From JBHHYN01 sp046757565 (GTDB lineage Bacteria > Pseudomonadota > Gammaproteobacteria > Eutrophobiales > Eutrophobiaceae): 25,140 bases of DNA. Where the stretch lies: contig JBHHYN010000030.1 of assembly GCA_046757565.1 (NCBI GenBank), positions 1-25,140 of the forward strand. The letters are read 5' to 3'. Shown one piece after another: positions 1-5,911 of this stretch (position 1 is the first letter of the stretch; each line of letters starts with the position of its first letter). Below the pieces are notes generated by a model. That model searched no databases. It was not told where the DNA came from and was given only the letters and a program-made list of their open reading frames with translations. The position numbers were made by a program, and so were the translations under genes.

Positions 1-335
1 CCGGCTGATCCACCGCCGCCGCCACCGGTTGATGCTGTGCTTCCACCACCGCTGCTGCTACCTCCTGTCGACGTTGTCCCGGCAGTACCGGATCCATTGC
101 CACTCTTCGGTATCTCGGAAGATTTTGGATTAACAGGGCCGGCCCCTACGACATTCTCATTTCCCGTAATATTGAGTTCCTTGACTAAATCAGAACCTGC
201 CGCGCAGGTATGACTGCTGAACGTCGTATCGCCATTTGCGGTCACACATTTAAACACCCGCACCGCGTTCACATTGCCCATACCCAGAAAGTAAAGCGGG
301 AGGATGAGTATTGATATAATTTTGCTACGCTTCAT
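1..335 (-). CDS. Secreted DUF4124-like protein, C-terminus cut off by window edge
   Basis: The first about 111 codons of a minus-strand gene are visible, and it runs off the left edge. The start ATG at 335 follows a moderate AAAGG-like ribosome site. Residues 1-26 form a Sec signal peptide: a Lys/Arg start, then a hydrophobic stretch ending near NVNA. The mature start VFKCVTANGDTTFSSHTC resembles the DUF4124 pattern (an aromatic/Lys core, a Gly-Asp turn, 'x-F-S-x-x-x-C'), a small periplasmic domain. After it comes a low-complexity linker very rich in Gly, Ser and Thr with runs of Gly, as in multi-domain envelope proteins. The function is unknown. The domain call rests on motif resemblance only, and the part that would define the protein lies outside the window. 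Confidence 0.6.
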   Translation of the reverse strand, partial: MKRSKIISILILPLYFLGMGNVNAVRVFKCVTANGDTTFSSHTCAAGSDLVKELNITGNENVVGAGPVNPKSSEIPKSGNGSGTAGTTSTGGSSSGGGSTASTGGGGGGSA

Positions 336-416
336 AGGATTCCGACCTTTATTCATTCAAGTAATATTAAAATGTATTGCTTGACCGGTTCAATTTTTCA
401 CCAGGAGCCAACCATT

Positions 417-446
417 GAATAGTGTCTCAAATTTGAGACACTATTC
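417..446. promoter_or_regulatory. Perfect 30-bp palindrome, likely operator
   Basis: The half-site GAATAGTGTCTCAAA is followed immediately by its exact reverse complement, with no spacer and no mismatch. It lies 82 bp upstream of the secreted-protein start and 432 bp upstream of the cysteine hydrolase. There is no T-run on either side, so a terminator is unlikely. The core TGTCTCAAATTTGAGACA has the size and symmetry of a site for a dimeric regulator. Which regulator binds it is unknown; placement favours control of the minus-strand gene. Confidence 0.55.
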
Positions 447-717
447 GGATAATCCTTCTCTTATAGGAGTTTAGACTTTTTATTAAGCTAATGGCAGTTT
501 TTGCAAGGTTTTCATGGGCTTTCTGTGATAGGGGTCTCATTAATATATAGGGAAGCAGAGATATTGATGCAGATTGGTTCCTGGCGATTCGTGTATGTGT
601 GGATTCCCGGGAAATTTGGCACTGAAATGGAGTATGATATCCGGGACGGAATCCGGGATTGGGGGTGTTAATCGGTCGTTTTTCCTCGAGTTATTTTCAT
701 AGGATATCGACTTGATA

Positions 718-814
718 TTGATTCACCACAGACGCCTCCATGGAAGGAGGCGTTAGAGCCGAGTCTGGAACGGAGGCCGAGGCACAGAGGTCACAGAGAT
801 AATAGAAGTTAAAA
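718..814 (+). repeat. Dispersed intergenic repeat, copy 1
   Basis: A 97-bp element starting TTGATTCACCACAGACGCC and ending near AAGTTAAAA. It recurs at 2518-2614 with three mismatches and at 14561-14700 with an insertion. Its centre is a hairpin (ACGCCTCC, loop ATGGAA, GGAGGCGT), followed by a purine-rich tail with CACAG words. Copies 1 and 2 are in the same orientation exactly 1800 bp apart and bracket the 878-2462 gene pair. Confidence 0.85.
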
Positions 815-845
815 TAGGGTCAGTAATCGGGAACATATTTTCAGG

Positions 846-868
846 TTCCTCGTCTATACAACGAGGAG
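846..868 (+). promoter_or_regulatory. Hairpin covering the ribosome-binding site of the cysteine hydrolase
   Basis: TCCTCGT (847-853) pairs perfectly with ACGAGGA (861-867) around a 7-nt loop, with a possible extra T-G pair outside. The right arm includes the first half of the strong GAGGAGG ribosome site (863-869) for the ATG at 878. In the mRNA this would partly hide the ribosome site. The pairing is seen directly; a regulatory effect is inference. Confidence 0.4.
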
Positions 869-877
869 GGGAGACCA

Positions 878-1522
878 ATGAGTAAAGATAAACAAGCTAA
901 TTACGTGGGAGTTTTTGACGGGCGCATCGGATTTGGTAAAAAAGCTGCACTGATCGTCATTGATTTCATGAAAGGCTATGTCACGGAAGGTTCGCCTCTG
1001 TACGCGCCGGGCGTTGTCGATGCGGTGCGGGAGAGTCCTGAATTAATCGAGGCGGCGCGGGCCAATAACGTTCCCGTTATCCATACCATCGTCCGCTATA
1101 ATCCGCAGACTTTTGCGGATGGGGGTGTCTGGATCACGAAGGCGCCTGTGCTGAAATGCCTTGTGGAGGGGAATCCCTATGCAGAAACCTGTGACGAGGT
1201 ATTGCCGGTGGAAGGGGAAACCGTCGTCTGTAAAAACTATGCCAGTGCCTTCTTCGGCACCAGTCTCGCGGCGACACTGACGGCCATGGGGGTTGATACT
1301 GTGGTCATGATTGGATGTTCCACCAGTGGCTGCATTCGTGCCTCAGCAGTCGATTCCCTGCAAAATGGTTTCCGTACTATCGTTGTCCGTGACTGCGTCG
1401 GCGACCGCCACCCGGATCCCCACGAAGCCAATTTGTTCGATATCGACAGTAAATATGGTGACGTCGTCATGAAGTCCGAGGTCATTGAATATTTCAATGA
1501 GCTGGGAGGCTGTCGGAATTAG
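878..1522 (+). CDS. Isochorismatase-family cysteine hydrolase, N-carbamoylsarcosine amidase-like
   Basis: A 214-residue cytoplasmic amidohydrolase of the isochorismatase-like fold. The catalytic triad is visible: Asp29 in the VIDF strand, Lys119 in VVCKNYASAFFGT, and the nucleophile Cys152 in GCSTSGCIRASAVD. The Cys motif is the form found in N-carbamoylsarcosine amidases and maleamate amidohydrolases rather than in isochorismatase itself, so hydrolysis of a small amide or ureido compound with ammonia release is likely. The ATG is set by a strong GAGGAGG site 8 nt upstream. It is followed after 52 bp by a PuuE-like deacetylase-fold gene with its own strong ribosome site, and the two probably form an operon. 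The exact substrate cannot be read from the sequence. Confidence 0.85.
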   Translation: MSKDKQANYVGVFDGRIGFGKKAALIVIDFMKGYVTEGSPLYAPGVVDAVRESPELIEAARANNVPVIHTIVRYNPQTFADGGVWITKAPVLKCLVEGNPYAETCDEVLPVEGETVVCKNYASAFFGTSLAATLTAMGVDTVVMIGCSTSGCIRASAVDSLQNGFRTIVVRDCVGDRHPDPHEANLFDIDSKYGDVVMKSEVIEYFNELGGCRN

Positions 1523-1574
1523 AGATTGACCGACGACCGTTGGAAGAACAGAGAATCAGAGGAGGAAATAGCTG

Positions 1575-2462
1575 ATGTCCGAGAAACTCACCCGTACCCG
1601 AAGTTATGATTATTCACCTATCATCGACCGCGAACCGCTCAAACTCCCCGATGGCGCCTGGCTGGCGGTGGTCCCGTACATCAATATTGAACACTTTCCG
1701 GAAGATACACCGGGGACCGCACTGATCCCGGCCACGGCGGAATTCACGCCGGATGCGCTGAATTACGGCTGGCGTGATTATGGCAATCGTGTGGGGCTGT
1801 GGCGCATGATGGAGATCATGGACCGCTCGGGTTATCGCGGCACGGTCTGTCTCAATTCGGATATTGTTCGTGAGTGCCCGCGCATTATTGAAGAGGGGAA
1901 AAAGCGCAATTGGGCCTGGATAGGACACGGGCTGAATAATACCTCGGCAAGTTTCCTGGGCGGCAAGGAAGAACAACAGGAGCGCGAGATAATCGGGACA
2001 GTGCTGGAAACAATGCAGCAGGCGCTGGGGCGGAAAACGAAAGGCTGGCTGGGTCCGTTCCTGTGTGAATCATTTAATACACCCGACATCCTTGCGGAAC
2101 TCGGCGTTGAGTATCTTTGTGATTTCACCGCGGATGATCAGCCGTTTGAATTCAATGTGAAAAAGGGCAGCCTGATCGCCGTCCCCTACACAGTTGAACT
2201 GAATGATATCCCGGCCATTCTGAACATAGGCGTCAGTGGCGAACAGTTCGGTGACATGATCATCGATCAGTTTGATGTCCTCTATGAGGAAGGAAAAACC
2301 AATGCGCGCATCATGCCTATCTGCCTGCATACCTTCCTCAGCGGCCAGCCGTTCCGGGCCAAGCATCTTGACCGGGCACTCAAGTACATCGCCGGGCATG
2401 ACAAGGTGTGGCTGACAACCGGTGACGAGGTGAATGATTGGTACCGTACCCACTATATGTGA
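1575..2462 (+). CDS. Polysaccharide-deacetylase-fold hydrolase (PuuE/allantoinase-like branch)
   Basis: A 295-residue protein of the NodB/CE4 fold without a signal peptide, so probably cytoplasmic and not a cell-wall enzyme. Landmarks fit the PuuE-like branch: an N-x-E pair at 37-39 (INIEHF), GTVCLNSD near 89-96, His118 in WIGHGLNN, the GWLGP...ES segment, and a DDQPF motif. The second His of the classical HxxxH zinc motif is absent at the expected place (HGLNN), as in other PuuE-like proteins. PuuE enzymes hydrolyse cyclic amides such as allantoin. Paired with the upstream amidase-like Cys hydrolase, this suggests ring opening of a cyclic ureide or amide followed by hydrolysis of the product; that pathway is inference. 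The start ATG lies 9 nt after GGAGG. Confidence 0.8.
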   Translation: MSEKLTRTRSYDYSPIIDREPLKLPDGAWLAVVPYINIEHFPEDTPGTALIPATAEFTPDALNYGWRDYGNRVGLWRMMEIMDRSGYRGTVCLNSDIVRECPRIIEEGKKRNWAWIGHGLNNTSASFLGGKEEQQEREIIGTVLETMQQALGRKTKGWLGPFLCESFNTPDILAELGVEYLCDFTADDQPFEFNVKKGSLIAVPYTVELNDIPAILNIGVSGEQFGDMIIDQFDVLYEEGKTNARIMPICLHTFLSGQPFRAKHLDRALKYIAGHDKVWLTTGDEVNDWYRTHYM

Positions 2463-2517
2463 GGTCGCCTGTCCGGAATAATGGAAAGTTGCTTTGCGGG
2501 GATCTCTGTTTAACTAT

Positions 2518-2614
2518 TTGATTCACCACAGACGCCTCCATGGAAGGAGGCGTTAGAGCCGAGTCTGGAACGGAGGCCGAGGCACAGAGATCACAGAGAT
2601 CATAAAAGTTAAAA
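2518..2614 (+). repeat. Dispersed intergenic repeat, copy 2
   Basis: A 97-bp copy of the element at 718-814, same orientation, three mismatches (at 2590, 2601 and 2605). The preceding bases CTATTTG are shared with copy 3 but not copy 1. It starts 55 bp after the deacetylase-fold gene. Confidence 0.85.
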
Positions 2615-2704
2615 ATGAAGGGTCTTCAGCAGAATCTGAGGGCAGCAACACAACATTCGCCTTGGGATTGAAAAAAATAAAGGCCGGTCATTCCCGCGCA
2701 GACC

Positions 2705-2732
2705 CGTCGTTCCCGCGAAAGCGGGAATCCAG
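2705..2732 (+). repeat. Left 28-bp inverted hairpin repeat of the GIY-YIG cassette
   Basis: The sequence runs CGTCGTTCCCGC, loop GAAA, GCGGGAATCCAG. It is a hairpin by itself (7-bp stem) and an inverted copy of 3042-3069 with two mismatches. A partial related copy (TCATTCCCGCG) lies just upstream near 2690. Confidence 0.8.
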
Positions 2733-2750
2733 GAAGAGAGGGAAACAACC

Positions 2751-3041
2751 ATGGATCGTCAACCCTGCGTCTATATGCTGGCAAGCTAACGTAATGGGAC
2801 CCTGTACATTGGTGTAACATCGGATCTGGTTAAACGTATCTGGGAACATAAAACAAATGTTGTCGAAGGTTTTACTAAAAAGTACGGTGTCCACACCCTG
2901 GTTTGGTATGAGGCCCATGACACCATGGATGCAGCGATACAAAGAGAGAAGGCGCTTAAGAAATGGAGGAGACAATGGAAGATGGAATTGATCGAGTCGT
3001 TCAACCCGGGTTGGAAGGATCTGTATGAAACAATTATTTAA
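2751..3041 (+). pseudogene. GIY-YIG nuclease-domain gene inactivated by one stop codon
   Basis: Reading from ATG 2751 to TAA 3039 gives 96 residue positions of a small single-domain GIY-YIG protein (COG2827/YhbQ-like). The frame is interrupted only by TAA at codon 13 (2787-2789), where relatives have Lys, consistent with one A-to-T change from AAA. The motif is VYML at the GIY position and LYIGVT at the YIG position, followed by LVKRIWEHK, the Glu-containing AAIQREKALKKWRR region, and the usual NPGWKDLYE tail. No in-frame start just after the stop would restore the domain, so it should be dead unless read through. Matching inverted hairpins flank it. It is absent from a simple longest-ORF view because of the stop. 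Confidence 0.85.
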
Positions 3042-3069
3042 CTGGATTCCCGCTTCCGCGGGAATGACG
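3042..3069 (-). repeat. Right 28-bp inverted hairpin repeat of the GIY-YIG cassette
   Basis: The inverted copy of 2705-2732: CTGGATTCCCGC, loop TTCC, GCGGGAATGACG, with a perfect 8-bp stem ATTCCCGC/GCGGGAAT. It begins one base after the stop codon of the nuclease pseudogene. Confidence 0.8.
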
Positions 3070-3307
3070 TTAGCAGGACGGTATGGGTTTACTCAAGGCA
3101 TCTGAACCCTCGCCCCATGCTTTAGCGGGGGCAGGCACTGATGGAATGACGGGTTTTTGTCTATTGGATAGCTTCCGCGGAATGACGTTAGCAGGACGGT
3201 ATGGGTTTACTCAAGGCATCTGAACCCTCGCCCCATGCTTTAGCGGGGGCAGGCACTGATGGAATGACGGGTTTTTGTCTATTGGATAGCTTCCGCGGAA
3301 TGACGTT
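3061..3307 (+). repeat. 118-bp tandem duplication plus partial third unit
   Basis: Two units (3061-3178 and 3179-3296) start with GGAATGACGTTAGCAGGACG and appear identical, followed by the first 11 bases of a third unit (3297-3307). Each unit also contains a second GGAATGACG word. The first unit overlaps the right hairpin of the GIY-YIG cassette, so the array appears to have grown from the end of that element. No ORF uses it. The stretch 3308-3428 that follows is unremarkable apart from a GCCGGC-type small palindrome. Confidence 0.85.
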
Positions 3308-3428
3308 TGTCAGCGGCGACAGGCACAGATCGTTTCCCGCTACCGGCTCGTAGGCCGGCACAAGCTTTGCAGGGCAGGCTTCGTGGGAATGATGTAACTG
3401 TGCTTGATGTAATGAGGAGTGAGTGAAT

Positions 3429-4157
3429 ATGGTTGACGATGGGTTGAAAGGAGAGGTGGCGCTGGTGGTCGGGGTCGGGCCGGGGCTCGGTTTGGCCCTG
3501 GTGCGGCGTTTTGCCGAGGCGGGTATGCAGGTGGGGATGGCCGCGCGCGATGGCGGGCATCTCAAGCCCTGGCTTGAGGAGTTGTCTCAAGCGGGGGCAC
3601 AAGCCGGCGCTTACTCCTGTGATTCCTCAGATGAGGCGGCGGTGAACCAGACCTTCGAACTGTTGCAAAGGGATTTTGGCCCCCCCGATCTGGTCGTGTA
3701 TAACGCAGGGGCCTTCATGCGCGCTGAGGTAGTCGATATCGACACAGCGGACTTTGAGCGCTGTTGGCGGGTGGGTTGTCTTGGCGGCTTTCTGGTGGGC
3801 CGCGCCGCGGCCCGGTTAATGCTGGAGCGCGGCCATGGCACCATCCTGTTTACCGGCGCGACCGCTTCGTTGCGGGGTGGCGCAGGCTTTGCCAATCTGG
3901 CCGTGGGCAAATTCGGGCTGCGCGCTCTGTCGCAGAGCATGGCGCGTGAACTCGGGCCAAAGGGCATTCACATCGGGCATGTGCTGATCGATGGCCAAAT
4001 CCTCTCGGAGCGCTATGCGGACCTGGCCGCAGAGCGGCCTGAGGACGGTCTGCTGTCGCCGGATGCCATTGCTGAGAATTACCTGCAGTTGCACCGGCAA
4101 CACCGTAGTGCCTGGACGCAGGAACTGGATCTGAGGCCCTGGGTGGAGCGCTTCTGA
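3429..4157 (+). CDS. Atypical short-chain dehydrogenase/reductase lacking the catalytic Tyr
   Basis: A 242-residue Rossmann-fold SDR protein. The ATG at 3429 is preferred over the in-frame GTG at 3423 because GAGGAG (3414-3419) lies 9 nt before the ATG and only 3 nt before the GTG. The cofactor loop is GVGPGLG (15-21) and NAG follows at 92-94. Lys161 is present (AVGKFGLR), but the usual Tyr four residues earlier is Leu157, and the structural Asn before it is Gly116. The tail ELGPKGIHIGHVLIDGQI is typical of a poorly characterised SDR subgroup. It may bind NAD(P) without classical SDR catalysis. The gene stands alone between a repeat array and a MITE-like element. Substrate unknown. Confidence 0.8.
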   Translation: MVDDGLKGEVALVVGVGPGLGLALVRRFAEAGMQVGMAARDGGHLKPWLEELSQAGAQAGAYSCDSSDEAAVNQTFELLQRDFGPPDLVVYNAGAFMRAEVVDIDTADFERCWRVGCLGGFLVGRAAARLMLERGHGTILFTGATASLRGGAGFANLAVGKFGLRALSQSMARELGPKGIHIGHVLIDGQILSERYADLAAERPEDGLLSPDAIAENYLQLHRQHRSAWTQELDLRPWVERF

Positions 4158-4196
4158 GTCCAGCAAGCCTAATCATAACCGATTGATTTAATAGGG

Positions 4197-4370
4197 AAGC
4201 TCTGATTAATTGCTTTTGTCATTCCGACCGCAGTGGAGGAATCTTGTAAGTAGATGATTAGCAATAACCCATTACGCATAAGATCTCTCGAATACTGTTC
4301 CCGACGTGTTTCTACCGCCTACCTCCATGTAGGCGTCCATTTCAGTCGAGATGACAATTAATCAGAGCTT
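4197..4370. mobile_element. MITE-like element with 16-bp terminal inverted repeats
   Basis: AAGCTCTGATTAATTG (4197-4212) is perfectly inverted at 4355-4370, with one further matching base outside each end. The 174-bp interior has no ORF and a second, imperfect pairing (GTCATTCCGACC... against ...GTCGAGATGAC), typical of intergenic 'TCATTCCGACC...GGAATCT' elements. On its minus strand (4337 to 4295) it carries a 43-nt hairpin module 77% identical to the core of the dispersed repeat at 718, 2518 and 14561. A target-site duplication is not convincing (TAGG near both ends). This element fills most of the 4158-4489 gap; the remainder shows nothing. Confidence 0.75.
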
Positions 4371-4489
4371 CTTTAGGTTGTTGAATTCAGTTTCTTTACG
4401 GGCGATTTCCCGAAGTAGTATTGTCCTACGATCTTTATATTTATTCTGTGGCACCAGATCAAATTCCCAATGTGCTGCTGGGAGTTAAA

Positions 4490-5566
4490 TTAGTCAGCTG
4501 AGATGGTGTACCAAGTGCCTTTCCCTTTACCATGCTTTATTAAATGACCATTTTTTACCAAAGAAGTAAGGTGATCTTTAATGGTTCCGCGGGCAGCATT
4601 AGTTGTCTTTATGATGTCATCCATTTTGATTTGTCCACGATCACGAGTGAGTTCCATAATTTGTAGCGATAGTTCTGGTAGTTGACCAAGAATTTTTTGT
4701 TCGCGCGCGACTTTCTTTTCGAGCTGTCTTTTCTGTTTTTGCAATACTTTTAACAGGTACGTAATCCATGGCGCCCAATCAGGTGCGTCAGTATGGATGG
4801 TTTTTTGTGTCCGTCGCAATGCTCGATAGTATCCATTTTTACTATTTTCGATAACGCTTTCCAGAGAACTATAGGGCACGTAAGCGTAACCTGAACGTAA
4901 TAACAATAAGGTGGTTAATATGCGTGATAATCGACCGTTACCATCCTGAAACGGATGGATTTGCAAGAATACAACGATAAATATGGCGATAACCAGAAGA
5001 GGATGAAAAGGTCTTTCTTGTAGCGCGTTATTCGTCCACTCCTCCAATTCAGTCATTAAGTGTGGTGTATCAAAAGGTGATGCTGTAGCAAAAACAACTC
5101 CCAGACTTTTCCCGGTTTCATCAAAAGCTTCTACATGATTATCAATTTTTTTATAGCTACCGCAGTGTCTTTCGTCCTTTCCTGAATATCGAAGTAGATC
5201 ACGATGCAATTGCTTAATATGGTTTTCAGTGAGTGTAATTGACGACCAGGATGAGAAAATTGTCTCCATGACGTCAGCATAGCCTGCCACTTCTTGTTCA
5301 TCGCGTGTTTGGAAGGTCTTGTTCGGGAGTCCAGATAAAAGGGCTTCAACTTGCTTGTCAGATAATTGATTTCCTTCGATTCGGGTTGAGGAGCCAATAC
5401 TTTCAATAGTCGCCACACGGCGTAAGGCAGATAAACGTTCTGGGGTAAGAGTTGCTAATGCACGCCAGGCGCCCTTAAACTCATCCAGTTCCGCAATGAT
5501 ATCGAGTATTTCCGGAGTGATTTGCAGGGTATGTGTTCTAATTGTCTCAGCCATAAATTCAGCCAT
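4490..5566 (-). CDS. Fic-domain AMPylase, class II self-inhibited, with C-terminal winged helix
   Basis: A 358-residue Fic protein, predicted to transfer AMP to Tyr, Ser or Thr of a target protein. The complete active-site motif HPFQDGNGRLSR spans 204-215 (catalytic His204). The inhibitory helix motif (S/T)xxxE(G/N) is at 60-65 (STRIEG) in the N-terminal domain, which makes it class II with Glu64 blocking ATP. The last about 60 residues (from ELSLQIMELTRDRG) form a winged helix-turn-helix, suggesting DNA binding and autoregulation. Met5 is an alternative start; neither has a strong ribosome site. The gene is clearly more AT-rich than its neighbours, has no antitoxin partner alongside, and lies downstream of a tRNA 3' end, so recent acquisition is plausible. 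Target unknown. Confidence 0.88.
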   Translation of the reverse strand: MAEFMAETIRTHTLQITPEILDIIAELDEFKGAWRALATLTPERLSALRRVATIESIGSSTRIEGNQLSDKQVEALLSGLPNKTFQTRDEQEVAGYADVMETIFSSWSSITLTENHIKQLHRDLLRYSGKDERHCGSYKKIDNHVEAFDETGKSLGVVFATASPFDTPHLMTELEEWTNNALQERPFHPLLVIAIFIVVFLQIHPFQDGNGRLSRILTTLLLLRSGYAYVPYSSLESVIENSKNGYYRALRRTQKTIHTDAPDWAPWITYLLKVLQKQKRQLEKKVAREQKILGQLPELSLQIMELTRDRGQIKMDDIIKTTNAARGTIKDHLTSLVKNGHLIKHGKGKGTWYTISAD

Positions 5567-5640
5567 ATCCAGCTATATATATCCAAAAAGCAACCATAAT
5601 CGTTTTTCGGTCATAAATCCAGCCATATTCAGCCATAAAT
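5552..5640 (-). promoter_or_regulatory. Repeated motif over the fic start, possible autoregulatory site
   Basis: The 22-bp word CATAAAT(T/C)CAGCCATAT(C/T)CAGC occurs at 5552-5573 and again at 5612-5633 (two differences, 60 bp apart), followed by a further partial CATAAAT at 5634-5640. The first copy spans the fic start codon. Repeated sites over a start, combined with a winged-helix domain in the protein, suggest autoregulation, but partial sequence duplication could give the same picture. Confidence 0.4.
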
Positions 5641-5826
5641 ACGAAACCTGAAATGAGATCTGTAGATGAAATGCTGAGGAAAACCACATGAAACCATTTT
5701 CTTAGCCCTATGAACCAGGGCTGATTAAGCGTTAAAGCTTGACAGTTTGTTTACCGAGTAAAATAGGCACTGTCTGCAAGATCAATTTTAAAAGACTGTG
5801 TATCAGGAGCGAGTTTTATACTTATA

Positions 5827-5911
5827 TGGTGCGGGTGGTCGGATTCGAACCGACACTCCTTACGGAACGGGTTTTTGAGACCCCCGCGTCTACCAATTCC
5901 GCCACACCTGC
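5827..5911 (-). tRNA. tRNA-Leu (anticodon CAA), CCA encoded
   Basis: The 85-nt minus-strand gene starts GCAGGTGTGGCGGAATTGG and ends CACCCGCACCA, with CCA encoded at 5829-5827. The D arm is Leu-type (GGAATTGGTAGACGC), the anticodon loop is CTCAAAA giving CAA (reads UUG), a long variable arm (TTCC-GTAA-GGAG) marks a class II tRNA, and the T arm GTCGG-TTCGAAT-CCGAC is perfect. Two stem positions do not pair: A3 with C70 in the acceptor stem, and G27 with G43 in the anticodon stem. It is probably functional, but these are unusual. Confidence 0.9.

Larger units (their letters stand above)
336..877. other. Intergenic region between divergent genes
   Basis: About 540 bp with no convincing ORF, between the divergent secreted-protein gene and the cysteine-hydrolase gene. 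It holds a perfect 30-bp palindrome (417-446), the first copy of a dispersed repeat (718-814) and a hairpin over the ribosome-binding site of the next gene (846-868). The rest (447-717) is AT-rich at first and shows no promoter I would defend. A TGGCAG...TTGCA pair near 492-505 has the wrong spacing for a sigma-54 promoter. Confidence 0.6.

Noticed and set aside
492..505. Sigma-54-like TGGCAG...TTGCA downstream of the 30-bp palindrome
   Set aside because: The GG and GC doublets are 10 bp apart start to start; sigma-54 promoters need 12. A second TGGCAC near 615 has no matching -12 element.
1237..1497. Antisense ORF inside the cysteine-hydrolase gene, and similar long ORFs opposite most genes
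   Set aside because: They overlap well-supported genes with clear family motifs on the other strand and have no motif or ribosome site of their own.
3061..3307. CRISPR-like array
   Set aside because: The repeat units are 118 bp, directly adjacent with no variable spacers, and there are no cas genes.
5704..5722. AGCCCT/AGGGCT hairpin as the tRNA terminator
   Set aside because: Read in the tRNA direction the stem is followed by AAGAAAATGG, not a U-run.
5636..5827. Genomic-island attachment site at the tRNA 3' end next to fic
   Set aside because: No second copy of the tRNA 3' end was found on the fic side and no integrase gene is present.
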